A DNA stretch of 64,000 nucleotides from Paraburkholderia sp. (lineage in GTDB: Bacteria; Pseudomonadota; Gammaproteobacteria; Burkholderiales; Burkholderiaceae). This document shows positions 37,685 to 45,640 of this stretch, piece by piece. The stretch spans positions 124,001 to 188,000 of the forward strand of contig NZ_JAPWKB010000004.1 in assembly GCF_028283785.1 (NCBI RefSeq). The letters run 5' to 3'. The notes under the pieces are model-generated. The model was given only the letters and a program-made list of their open reading frames with translations. It searched no databases and was not told where the DNA came from. Within the stretch, counting starts at the first letter, position 1. Each line of letters begins with the position of its first letter. The translations under genes and the position numbers were made by a program.

Positions 37685-39895
37685 TCAGAAGTCGATCCGT
37701 GCATTCAACGACACCGTGCGCGGATCGCCCGGCGCGATGTAGTCGGCGTACTGGAACATCCAGTAACGGCGGTTCGTGATGTTGTCGAGCGCGGCACGCA
37801 GCGTCACACCGTAGCCGCCGATCTTCGTCGAATAGCTCGCGCCCACGTTGAACAGCGTGTAGCCCGCAGTCTTCAGGTCGCCGGCCGGACGCACCGACGT
37901 GTTGCCCGTGTACTTCATGTCCGCGCCCACATTCAGGCCCGGCACGTAAGGCACGGCGTAGTTCACGTGTGCTGCCGCGACGAAGCCCGGCGCACCCGCG
38001 ACGCGATTGCCGTCGTACGACGAACCCTTGTCGTACTTCGTCGCGATCCACATCACGTCGCCACCGACCGTCCAGTGATTGCCGATATGCACGTCCGTGC
38101 CCGCTTCGACGCCCTGGAAGATCGACTCGCCGTCCTGCACGTACACATTCGAGCTGTTCGCGTATTCGGCGCCGCGTTCGATGCGGAACAGCGCAGCCGT
38201 CGCGCTCCAGCGCGAGTTTTCGGTCTTCACGCCCACTTCGTATTGCTTGCTGCGCAGCGGCTTCAACTGCTCGCCCGCGTTCGAATACGTGGTCCCGACG
38301 ATGCTGCCCGCTTCCAGCGATTCGACGTAGCTCGTGTACAGCGTGGTCTGCGGCGTCAGCTTGAACATCAGCGCGACGCTCGGCGTGACGACGCCGTTTT
38401 GCGTGTATGTCGACGTGGTTGCGCCGCCGAGCGCGTAGCCGTGCTGCTCGTAGTTCGTGTAACGCACGCCACCGAGCACCGACCAGCGGCTCGTCAGCTT
38501 GATCGTGTCGCTGGCGAACGCGGCTTTCTGCGTGATGTCGGCGTTACGGTACGTGTTGAACTGCTGGCCGTAGCTGTCGTAGTGATTGGTGTTCGGCTGA
38601 TACAGGTTGCCGGTGCCGATCGTGTCGTAGAACGAGGTCGCTTCGTAGTCGTTGGTCTGACGTTGATACGCGACGCCCAGCACGATCTGATGCTGCAGCG
38701 GACCGGTCTTCACGTTGCCTTCGGCCATTGCCTGCCAGGCCGTCATGTGATGGCCTTCGTTACCGGCGTAGCGGGCGTCCGAGTAGTCGCCGGCAGCGTC
38801 TTCGAGGTAGTACGTGCTCTCGTTCCGGTAACGCATCGTCTTGCTGAAGCTGTAGGTCGTGCTCAGCGTCCAGTTGTCGTTCAGGTTGTAGCGCAGACCG
38901 GCGGTGTACAACTGAAGGTTGGTGTCCAGATGCTGGTCGGCCACCGACAGATTGTTGCTGCCGCCGCTGACCACGCCCGGCAACGACGTGCCTGTGTAGA
39001 GACCGGTGTAGATCGACGACGTGAAGCCGGAACCGTGGCGATCCTGATACAGCGCGCTGAAAGTTGCGGTCAGGTCGCGCGTGATGCGCGCGTCGCCGGC
39101 GAACGAGAACGTGTCGCGGCGAACGTCGCCGTCGTTATACGTCTGTCCTTCTTCGTGCGTCGCATTCAGGCGATAGCCGAACATGCTGTCCGGACCGATG
39201 CGGCCGCCCAGATCCAGATGCTCGGACCAGACGCCGTCGCTGTGATAACCGACGTCGACGCTGCGGATTGGCGTGTCGTTTTGCGGCGGTTTCTTCGTCA
39301 CGTAGTTCACCACGCCGCCCGGCGAGCCGAACCCGTACATGAAGCCCGACAGGCCCTTCAGCAATTCGACGCGTTCGAGCTGTTCATACGGCATCGTGAT
39401 GCCGTAGCCGTTGTACGGCATGCCGTCGATCTTGAAACCGTTCTGCCAGTCGAGTTGCATCCCGCGCACCGATACATACGCCGCCCACGCGTTGTACGGA
39501 TTGCTGTTGTCCGACACCGATGCGTCCTGCGCGAAGACCTGGCCGAGCTTGATCGGCTGCATGTCCTGCAGTTGCTGGGTGGTGACGACCGTGGTCGAGA
39601 ACGGCGTGTCGAGTTGCGAGCGTGCGCCGAGCGCGCCGCCACCGACGTCCTGGTTCAGGTTTTGCAACGACGCATCGGCGGCCGCGCCTGTCACCTTGAC
39701 GGTCGGCAGCGCGTGGTCCGGCGCGGCGGTTGTGCTGGATGCGCTCGTTGCGCTGGTCGCGTCGGTCGAGGCGGCATCCGTTTGTTGCGCGAATGCGCTT
39801 TGACTCGCGGCGAACGCCACGACTACCGCGACGTGCATCGGTCGCAGGCGCCACGCCCGCATCACACCGCCCGCTTTTTGAACTCCGCCTTCCAT
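37685..39895 (-). CDS. TonB-dependent siderophore receptor
   Basis: 736 residues. Signal peptide (ending ASQSAFAQ), a TonB box-like PTVKVTG, the plug domain with VSVRGMQLDWQNGFKIDGMPYNGYG and MYGFGSPGGVVNYVTKKPP, and a 22-strand barrel ending with SLNARIDF. This is the FhuA/FpvA-like ferric-siderophore group. A Fur box about 35 bases upstream indicates iron repression. The divergent PepSY protein is a likely partner in reducing or releasing iron. The siderophore cannot be named. Confidence 0.93.
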   Translation of the reverse strand: MEGGVQKAGGVMRAWRLRPMHVAVVVAFAASQSAFAQQTDAASTDATSATSASSTTAAPDHALPTVKVTGAAADASLQNLNQDVGGGALGARSQLDTPFSTTVVTTQQLQDMQPIKLGQVFAQDASVSDNSNPYNAWAAYVSVRGMQLDWQNGFKIDGMPYNGYGITMPYEQLERVELLKGLSGFMYGFGSPGGVVNYVTKKPPQNDTPIRSVDVGYHSDGVWSEHLDLGGRIGPDSMFGYRLNATHEEGQTYNDGDVRRDTFSFAGDARITRDLTATFSALYQDRHGSGFTSSIYTGLYTGTSLPGVVSGGSNNLSVADQHLDTNLQLYTAGLRYNLNDNWTLSTTYSFSKTMRYRNESTYYLEDAAGDYSDARYAGNEGHHMTAWQAMAEGNVKTGPLQHQIVLGVAYQRQTNDYEATSFYDTIGTGNLYQPNTNHYDSYGQQFNTYRNADITQKAAFASDTIKLTSRWSVLGGVRYTNYEQHGYALGGATTSTYTQNGVVTPSVALMFKLTPQTTLYTSYVESLEAGSIVGTTYSNAGEQLKPLRSKQYEVGVKTENSRWSATAALFRIERGAEYANSSNVYVQDGESIFQGVEAGTDVHIGNHWTVGGDVMWIATKYDKGSSYDGNRVAGAPGFVAAAHVNYAVPYVPGLNVGADMKYTGNTSVRPAGDLKTAGYTLFNVGASYSTKIGGYGVTLRAALDNITNRRYWMFQYADYIAPGDPRTVSLNARIDF

Positions 39896-39929
39896 GTGTC
39901 AGTCCCCGTCGATCGTATCGCAATCTGCT

Positions 39930-39948
39930 AATGAGAATAATTCTCACT
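39930..39948. promoter_or_regulatory. Fur box of the TonB receptor
   Basis: TGAGAAT-A-ATTCTCA (39932-39946) is a perfect 15-bp palindrome in an AATGAGAATAATTCTCACT context, close to the 19-bp Fur consensus. It lies 35 bases before the receptor ATG. The rest of 39896-40320 has no gene. Confidence 0.8.
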
Positions 39949-40151
39949 AGTAACGGGGCCGAATATTGCCAAAATCTGTACTGTATTTGTAAATTCCAAA
40001 CTGCGACATTTTGCCGCAGTTGACGCACCCCGACCGCTCAGGCACTCGCGCGCAACGCCCGTTTAAAAAGGTTCGCGATCGAGCCCTTCCAACGCGTCGA
40101 CGCATGAAAGGCTTACGAAAGTCTTGCTACAGCGGCCAACGGCCCTTAAGA

Positions 40152-40166
40152 TGCGAATAATTCCCA
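40152..40166. promoter_or_regulatory. Second Fur-like box (PepSY gene side)
   Basis: TGCGAATAATTCCCA differs from the palindrome at 39932 at two of 15 positions. It lies 155 bases before the PepSY gene on the plus strand. Confidence 0.6.
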
Positions 40167-40320
40167 TTTGCGCAATCACTGCGCGAATGTTTTCGTTTCA
40201 GGCTGGTCGTGACGCGAGGGTTGCCCGTCGAACGAAATCACCGCCGCCATTTCACCAATCGATACCGCCGCCGATGCAACAAAAAACAACGAATGGGACC
40301 GCCTTGCGGTCAGCGCACGC

Positions 40321-41541
40321 ATGAGGCCGGTGCTGGTGCAGCTACACCGCTGGTTTGGCGTGGGCACGGCGCTATTTCTCTTTCTCGCCGGGTTGACGGG
40401 CGCGATCATCGCGTGGGACCACGAACTGGACGCGTTGCTGAATCCGTCGTTTTACAACGCGCGGACGCAGGGCACGCCGTTATCGCCGGTCGAGTTGTCG
40501 CACCGTATCGAAGCCGCCGATCCGCGCATCGAGGTCACGTATTTACCGCTGTCGATCGAGCCGGGTCAAACGTTGCAGGCGATGGTGATGCCGCGCACCA
40601 ACCCGTCGACGGGGCAGCCTTATACGGTGGATTTCTCGCAGATCGCCGTCGATCCATCGACCGGCGAGGTTCAGGGCCGTCGTGAGTGGGGCGCGTTTTC
40701 GGTGACGCGTCTGAACCTGATTCCGTTCATCTACAAGCTGCATTACACGTTGCAATTGCCGTTCACGGGCGGCATCGATTGGGGCACGTGGTTGATGGGA
40801 TGTGTGGGGATCGTGTGGCTGTTCGACAGCGTGATTGCGCTGGTGCTGTCGTTTCCGAGCCCGAAGGCGTGGCGCAAGTCGTTCGCGTTTCGCGTGAAGC
40901 GCGGCGGGTATGCGTTGACGTTCGACCTGCACCGTTCCGGCGGCGTGTGGATCTGGGGCTTACTCGGGATCATGGCGCTGACGTCGATCTCGATGAATCT
41001 GTCGGATCCGGTGGTGCGGCCGGTGGTCTCGACGGTATCCACATTGAGTCCGAACCTCGTCGATATTCCTGCGTTGTTGCGTGCGCCGGGGGCCGGCGAG
41101 AAGCCGGTCAGCCGAGAGCGGATCGTTGAAATTGCTGCGCAGACCGGCAAGGACAAGCAACTCGGCGTGCCGCCTGGCGCGTTGTACTGGGTGCCGGGAT
41201 TGCATGCTTACGCGATCGGATTTTTCGCGGCCGGGAATGAGCATGGCGGAGCCGGGTTGGGTAATCCGTGGCTTTATTTCGATGCGTTGAATGGGAAGCT
41301 GGTGGGATCGTCGATACCGGGGACGGGGTCGGCGGGGGATATCTTCATGCAGGCGCAGTTTCCGTTGCATTCGGGTCGAATTATTGGATTGGGTGGGCGG
41401 ATTCTGGTGAGTGTTTTGGGGGTTTTGGTCGCGGTGTTGAGTGCGACGGGGTTGATGATCTGGTTGAAGAAGTTGAATGCCAGGAGGAAGGCGGCTGAAG
41501 GGGCGAAGGCTCGGGCCGCTGGCGCGGCGGCCAGGTTTTGA
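40321..41541 (+). CDS. PepSY-associated TM protein (iron-uptake type)
   Basis: 406 residues with four membrane helices: N-terminal LHRWFGVGTALFLFLAGLTG, a pair around WGTWLMGCVGIVWLFDSVIALVLSF and WIWGLLGIMALTSISMNL, and a C-terminal ILVSVLGVLVAVLSATGLMIW. This matches PepSY_TM proteins found beside TonB siderophore receptors and thought to act as inner-membrane ferric-siderophore reductases. Conserved His in LHRWFGV, KLHYTL and DLHRSGG could bind haem. It is divergent from the receptor, with Fur-like boxes between. The stop codon abuts repeat element copy 2. Confidence 0.87.
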   Translation: MRPVLVQLHRWFGVGTALFLFLAGLTGAIIAWDHELDALLNPSFYNARTQGTPLSPVELSHRIEAADPRIEVTYLPLSIEPGQTLQAMVMPRTNPSTGQPYTVDFSQIAVDPSTGEVQGRREWGAFSVTRLNLIPFIYKLHYTLQLPFTGGIDWGTWLMGCVGIVWLFDSVIALVLSFPSPKAWRKSFAFRVKRGGYALTFDLHRSGGVWIWGLLGIMALTSISMNLSDPVVRPVVSTVSTLSPNLVDIPALLRAPGAGEKPVSRERIVEIAAQTGKDKQLGVPPGALYWVPGLHAYAIGFFAAGNEHGGAGLGNPWLYFDALNGKLVGSSIPGTGSAGDIFMQAQFPLHSGRIIGLGGRILVSVLGVLVAVLSATGLMIWLKKLNARRKAAEGAKARAAGAAARF

Positions 41542-41542
41542 T

Positions 41543-41744
41543 TTGGTTTTTGGTTTTTGGTTTTGTTTTTGTTTTTGCGGTTGTCCCGGTTTCGCGGTGG
41601 TCTGCCTGGATCGTCCCTGTGCGGGACCGCACCTACTTTTCTTTGCTCGCGCAAAGAAAAGTAGGCAAAAGAAAGCGCGTTTACACCGACACTTCGTAGC
41701 GAGTGGCGTCCTTTCAGAACGGGTAGTGGACCGCGCACGTTTGG
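41543..41744 (+). repeat. Left inverted arm of element copy 2
   Basis: A T/G-rich tail (TTTGGTTTTTGG and similar), then TTGTCCCGGTTTCGCGGTGG, the GTCCC/GGGAC hairpin, and the 15-bp stem at 41632-41665 identical to copy 1, on to CCGCGCACG. Confidence 0.85.
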
Positions 41745-41815
41745 AGTTGCCGCGCCGCCTGACGTGGTGGTCCGCGCCCGCACATCCCGCCCGCTTCGCG
41801 GCGGTAGCCTGCTTC

Positions 41816-42105
41816 AAAAACCTATTTTCGCCACGTCATTTGCCCGCCGCTTCGACTGTTCCGGCGCCGGATCGAAGCCCGCTTTGCGGCACGGCATTCG
41901 CCCGTATTTTCGACTGTTCCTGCGTCGGATCGAAGCCCGGTTTGCGCCACACCATCGCCTGTCTTTTCGACGGTTCCGGCGTCAGCTCAAAACTCGGTTC
42001 ACGCCACGCGATTCGCCAGCCTTCACGACAACTCCAGCACCCGGCCCAAAGCCCAGTTTGCCCCACGGCATTCACCCGCCTTCACGACGGTTTCGACGTT
42101 CCGCG
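41816..42105 (+). repeat. Five tandem units of 57-59 bp inside element copy 2
   Basis: Units start at 41816, 41874, 41932, 41989 and 42048. They keep the GCCACG and GTTCCGGCG landmarks of copy 1 but have diverged individually, so the five-unit organisation predates the separation of the copies. Confidence 0.85.
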
Positions 42106-42287
42106 TAGCCAGGAATTTTGCGCGCGAGACTAGACCGGCGCATGCCAGGAAAGTGGGTGTTGTGACAGACGGAGCGCAGCGCGCGAATGGCGCCGAGAGA
42201 TAAAGACGGGGCTGTGCCCATCGGCTGTCGCGAAGCGAACAGCCGGAACGAATGACTGCCTTGTCACCACGTTAAGCGGTGCGGCAA

Positions 42288-42488
42288 CTCAAATCGTGCG
42301 CGGTCCACTACCGGTAAATGAACCGACGCCACTCGCTACGAAGCGTCGGTGCAAACGCGCTTTCTTTTGCCTACTTTTCTTTGCGCGAGCAAAGAAAAGT
42401 AGGTGCGGTCCCGCACAGGGACGATCCAGGCAGACCACCGCGAAACCGGGACAACCGCAAAAACAAAAACAAAACCAAAAACCAAACC
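42288..42488 (-). repeat. Right inverted arm of element copy 2
   Basis: Reverse complement of the left arm, with the 15-bp hairpin at 42370-42403 and an A/C-rich tail ending at 42488. Positions 42336-42488 are also read as the last codons of the extended purU frame. Confidence 0.85.
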
Positions 42489-43361
42489 TTTAGCCCTAAA
42501 CACCACCGTCTTACTCCCATTAATCAAAATCCGATGCTCAACATGCCACTTCACGGCACGCGCGAGCGTCACACACTCCACATCACGCCCAATCGCGGTG
42601 AGCTGATCCGGCGTCATGCTGTGATCGACCCGCTCGACTTCCTGCTCGATAATCGGGCCTTCGTCCAGATCGGTCGTCACATAATGCGCGGTCGCGCCAA
42701 TCAACTTAACACCACGATCGAACGCCTGATAATAAGGCTTCGCGCCCTTGAAACTCGGCAAGAACGAATGGTGAATATTGATCGCACGTCCAGCCAGGCT
42801 TTCACACAATTGCGGCGACAAAATCTGCATATAGCGCGCAAGCACAACCAGATCCGCCCGGTGCTCGCCAATCACTTCCAGCACGCGCGCTTCCTGCGCA
42901 GCCTTCGCGTCAGCTGTGCCGCCCAGCAACGGGAAATGATGGAACGGAATATCGTACGACGCGGCCAGCTGATAGAACTCCTTGTGATTGGAGATAATCG
43001 CCGGAATCTCGATCGCCAGTTGTCCCGTGCGATACCGGAACAACAGGTCGTTCAGACAGTGTCCGATCTTCGACACCATGATCACCACACGCGGCTTCAC
43101 CGACGCATCGTGCAACTCCCAACGCATGCCGAATTCATCGGCTAACAGCCCGAACGACGTCCGCAATGCGTCCAGACCGGGGTCGCCGCCCACCTGCTGG
43201 AAATGCACCCGCATAAAGAACTCACCCGTATGGCTGTCGCCAAACTGCGCCGAGTCGAGAATATTGCTGCCACGCTCGAACAAAAAGCCCGAGACCGCGT
43301 GGACGATGCCGGGCCGGTCGGCGCACGACAGTTTGAGAATAAAGCTGTGATCGGTCGACAT
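42336..43361 (-). CDS. purU: Formyltetrahydrofolate deformylase, C-terminally extended
   Basis: 341 residues. ACT domain first (MSTDHSFILKLSCADRPGIVHAVSG, about 1-85), then the formyltransferase-like catalytic domain with ISNHKEF, LARYMQILSP, NIHHSFLPSFKGAKPY and GATAHYVTTDLDEGPII. It hydrolyses 10-formyl-THF to THF and formate. The normal family end is reached at KTVVFR (about residue 289). The frame then runs 52 residues further through the arm of repeat element copy 2 (including VSRWSAWIVPVRDRTYFSLL) to a stop inside the element. The extension is therefore acquired and probably dispensable or tolerated. Confidence 0.93.
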   Translation of the reverse strand: MSTDHSFILKLSCADRPGIVHAVSGFLFERGSNILDSAQFGDSHTGEFFMRVHFQQVGGDPGLDALRTSFGLLADEFGMRWELHDASVKPRVVIMVSKIGHCLNDLLFRYRTGQLAIEIPAIISNHKEFYQLAASYDIPFHHFPLLGGTADAKAAQEARVLEVIGEHRADLVVLARYMQILSPQLCESLAGRAINIHHSFLPSFKGAKPYYQAFDRGVKLIGATAHYVTTDLDEGPIIEQEVERVDHSMTPDQLTAIGRDVECVTLARAVKWHVEHRILINGSKTVVFRAKGLVFGFVFVFAVVPVSRWSAWIVPVRDRTYFSLLAQRKVGKRKRVCTDAS

Positions 43362-43450
43362 GACCTGGGTGACTCCCTTCTTTCAATGCGTGAACCGTTC
43401 GATATGCCGCGATCCGTCAAAACGGATCGCGCGCACGCGAACAGATAATC

Positions 43451-44302
43451 CTAAACAGTCGCGGCAACGAATAACGCGTCGATTCCCGTGCACGCTTCTT
43501 CGTCGATCCAGCGGCGCCGCAACAGACAGTCGAGCGTCGCGAGACTCGCATCCACCGTCATCGCGCCGGCTTCGATCCAGGCCGCGATTTCATCGATGCG
43601 CGCAAGCCGATGCTCGCCCACTTCGCCATCCTGATTGCGCGGCGCGAATTCTTCCGGCGACGGCAACGCGAGATCGTAAATAAAAATCTGCTCGGATTGC
43701 GTGCCCTCCGGCAAGGTCTGCAAGACATGAACCGTCCGCCCCGCCACCGCGCGCCCGGCAATCTCTTCCGGAATACCGGCTTCTTCCCAGCATTCCTTGA
43801 TGATTGTCTGTGCGACGCTAAAGCCCCAACCAATCCCGCCCGCGACGACGTTGTCGAGCATGCCTGGATCAGTTGCCTTGGTGTCGCTGCGCCGCGCGAT
43901 CCACATCAGCGGCGCGCGATCCGCATATTCTACGACGCCGTTCAGATGCACCGCGTAGGTCAGCGTGCCGAAGAAGCGCGAGGCCGCGCGTTCGATATAC
44001 GCCAGCGGCGGTGCATCGAACGCGTTGCGGATCGCGTAGGTCTCGTTGCGCCAGCCCGGAATCCGGCCGTCGGCAGCGAGCGCGCCGATCACCGCGCCCA
44101 ACGCGGCACTGCGCAAATCCACGGTATCGAAAGCGGCCGACAGCGTCACGCGATCCGCGTCGAACTCGAAAATATCCGGCCAGCGTTCGAGCAAAGGCAA
44201 ATCCGTCACGCGGATCCAGCCGACGGCCTGCGCATCGATCCAGAACGCACGATGCGCGGCGGGATCGAACTGGCGCGCGGCGATGATGCAAGGCAACGTC
44301 AT
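43451..44302 (-). CDS. Nudix hydrolase with DUF4743 N-terminal domain
   Basis: 283 residues from the ATG at 44302. The N-terminal half (about 1-120) is the DUF4743 type found in thiamine-pyrophosphokinase-like Nudix proteins. The Nudix box is GGIGWGFSVAQTIIKECWEEAGIP, matching GX5EX7REUXEEXGU except for an unusual position 7 and K for R. The first conserved Glu is replaced (Ser/Val region), which could weaken metal binding, although EExG is intact. It is followed by YAIRN-type substrate motifs of the family. It starts eight bases after the LysE-type gene and is likely cotranscribed with it. Substrate unknown. Confidence 0.82.
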   Translation of the reverse strand: MTLPCIIAARQFDPAAHRAFWIDAQAVGWIRVTDLPLLERWPDIFEFDADRVTLSAAFDTVDLRSAALGAVIGALAADGRIPGWRNETYAIRNAFDAPPLAYIERAASRFFGTLTYAVHLNGVVEYADRAPLMWIARRSDTKATDPGMLDNVVAGGIGWGFSVAQTIIKECWEEAGIPEEIAGRAVAGRTVHVLQTLPEGTQSEQIFIYDLALPSPEEFAPRNQDGEVGEHRLARIDEIAAWIEAGAMTVDASLATLDCLLRRRWIDEEACTGIDALFVAATV

Positions 44303-44310
44303 GGTTCGTC

Positions 44311-44925
44311 CTAGTCGCGCAGCGCGACGCGAATGCCGATCGCGATAAAGGTCGCGCCGGCCAGCCGGTCGAGCCACACGCCCACGCGCGGCCGACGCTT
44401 CAACCACGCGCCGATCATGCCCGCGCACACGCCGAACAGCGAAAACACCACCACGGTCTGCAACATGAACAGCGCGCCGAGTTCGAGCATTTGCAGCGTC
44501 ACATTCTGCGTGCCGTGCAGATTCACGAATTGCGGCAGAAACACGACGAAGAACAGCGTCACCTTCGGATTCAGGATATTGCCGAGCACGCTTTGCCGGA
44601 ACACGGTCGAAAGCGGCTGCGGCGCGCGCGCGTGCGCGGTCGCGAGTCCCTGGCTGCGCAATGCCTTGATGCCGATCCACACCAGATACGCCGCGCCCGC
44701 CAGTTTCACGACTTCGAACGCGAGCGGCGACGAGCGCAACAACGCGGCAACGCCGAGCGCCGCCAGCGTCGTGTGAAACGCGATTCCCGCAGCGAAGCCG
44801 CATGCCGCGACGAGACCCGCCGCGCGGCCTTGCGAAATACCGCGCGCGAGCACTTGCAGATTGTCGGGACCGGGCGCGAGTGTGATCGCGATGGACGTGG
44901 CGAGAAACAGCAGGAAGTTGGGCAT
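44311..44925 (-). CDS. LysE/RhtB-family amino-acid exporter
   Basis: 204 residues, six helices, with the family start LFLATSIAITLAPGPDNLQVLARG and the conserved GNILNPKVTLFFVVFLPQFV. It exports amino acids or their derivatives across the inner membrane. It is upstream of the Nudix gene by eight bases and downstream of apt by about 70 bases on the same strand. Specific substrate cannot be assigned. Confidence 0.9.
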   Translation of the reverse strand: MPNFLLFLATSIAITLAPGPDNLQVLARGISQGRAAGLVAACGFAAGIAFHTTLAALGVAALLRSSPLAFEVVKLAGAAYLVWIGIKALRSQGLATAHARAPQPLSTVFRQSVLGNILNPKVTLFFVVFLPQFVNLHGTQNVTLQMLELGALFMLQTVVVFSLFGVCAGMIGAWLKRRPRVGVWLDRLAGATFIAIGIRVALRD

Positions 44926-44994
44926 AGGCTCAGTCGATCATCAACACAGAGAATCGGGCGACACGTCTGCATCACGTGGGAACGCTATCAGTCG

Positions 44995-45561
44995 TCAGTC
45001 GCCGGCGAAAGTCGTCACGGTATAGAGCGGCAAACCCGCGCCGCGCAGCAGTTGCGCGCCGCCGAGTTCGGGCAGATCGATGATCGCCGCACCTTCCACG
45101 ACCACCGCGCCAAGCCGTTCGAGCAATGTCTTGCCCGCCATCATCGTGCCGCCGGTCGCGATCAGGTCGTCGACGATCACGATCCGGTCGCCCGCACTGC
45201 ACGCGTCCACGTGAATTTCGACGGTCGCGGTGCCGTACTCGAGCGAATACGACTCGGATGCCGTTTTGTACGGCAACTTGCCCGCCTTGCGGATCGGGAT
45301 GAAGCCGAGGTTCAGTTCATACGCGATGATCGGCGCAATGATGAAGCCGCGCGCGTCCAGTCCGGCGATGTAATCGAGCTTCGCGTCGATATAGCGCTGC
45401 ACGAACAGATCGATCAGCACCCGCAACGATTTACGGTCTTGCAGTAACGGCGTGATGTCGCGGAACTGCACGCCGGCTTGCGGCCAGTCGGGCACCGTGC
45501 GGATTCTGCTCTTGACGAACCCGGCCGCGTCGAGCGGCGCGCTCACTGGCGCGTTGGACAT
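44995..45561 (-). CDS. apt: Adenine phosphoribosyltransferase
   Basis: 188 residues from [10 protein letters not shown] at 45561; the longer frame upstream is not family-like. The PRPP loop is [13 protein letters not shown], with [10 protein letters not shown] and [17 protein letters not shown] typical of Apt. It converts adenine and PRPP to AMP in purine salvage. It follows the CPA2 antiporter by about 80 bases. Confidence 0.95.
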   Translation of the reverse strand: MSNAPVSAPLDAAGFVKSRIRTVPDWPQAGVQFRDITPLLQDRKSLRVLIDLFVQRYIDAKLDYIAGLDARGFIIAPIIAYELNLGFIPIRKAGKLPYKTASESYSLEYGTATVEIHVDACSAGDRIVIVDDLIATGGTMMAGKTLLERLGAVVVEGAAIIDLPELGGAQLLRGAGLPLYTVTTFAGD

Positions 45562-45640
45562 GATGACTCCAGATAGATAGCTCTTGAACGTAGACGGTGC
45601 GGCCCGATTGCGCAAGGCCGACCGGCGGCCCGCGCGTCGA

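Larger units (their letters stand above)
41543..42488. repeat. Repeat element, copy 2
   Basis: Same design as 24515-25386: inverted arms (41543-41744 and 42288-42488), five tandem units of 57-59 bp, and a conserved segment (about 42097-42295). Here the arms extend outward into mirrored T/G-rich and A/C-rich tails of about 30 bases, so the whole block is bounded by inverted repeats of about 200 bp. It again lies between convergent genes. The left end touches the PepSY stop codon; the right end lies inside the purU reading frame. Confidence 0.87.

Noticed and set aside
40124..40324. 66-residue ORF ending in an ATGA overlap with the PepSY gene
   Set aside because: No ribosome site, no recognisable motif, and it runs across the Fur-like box; kept as promoter/leader sequence.
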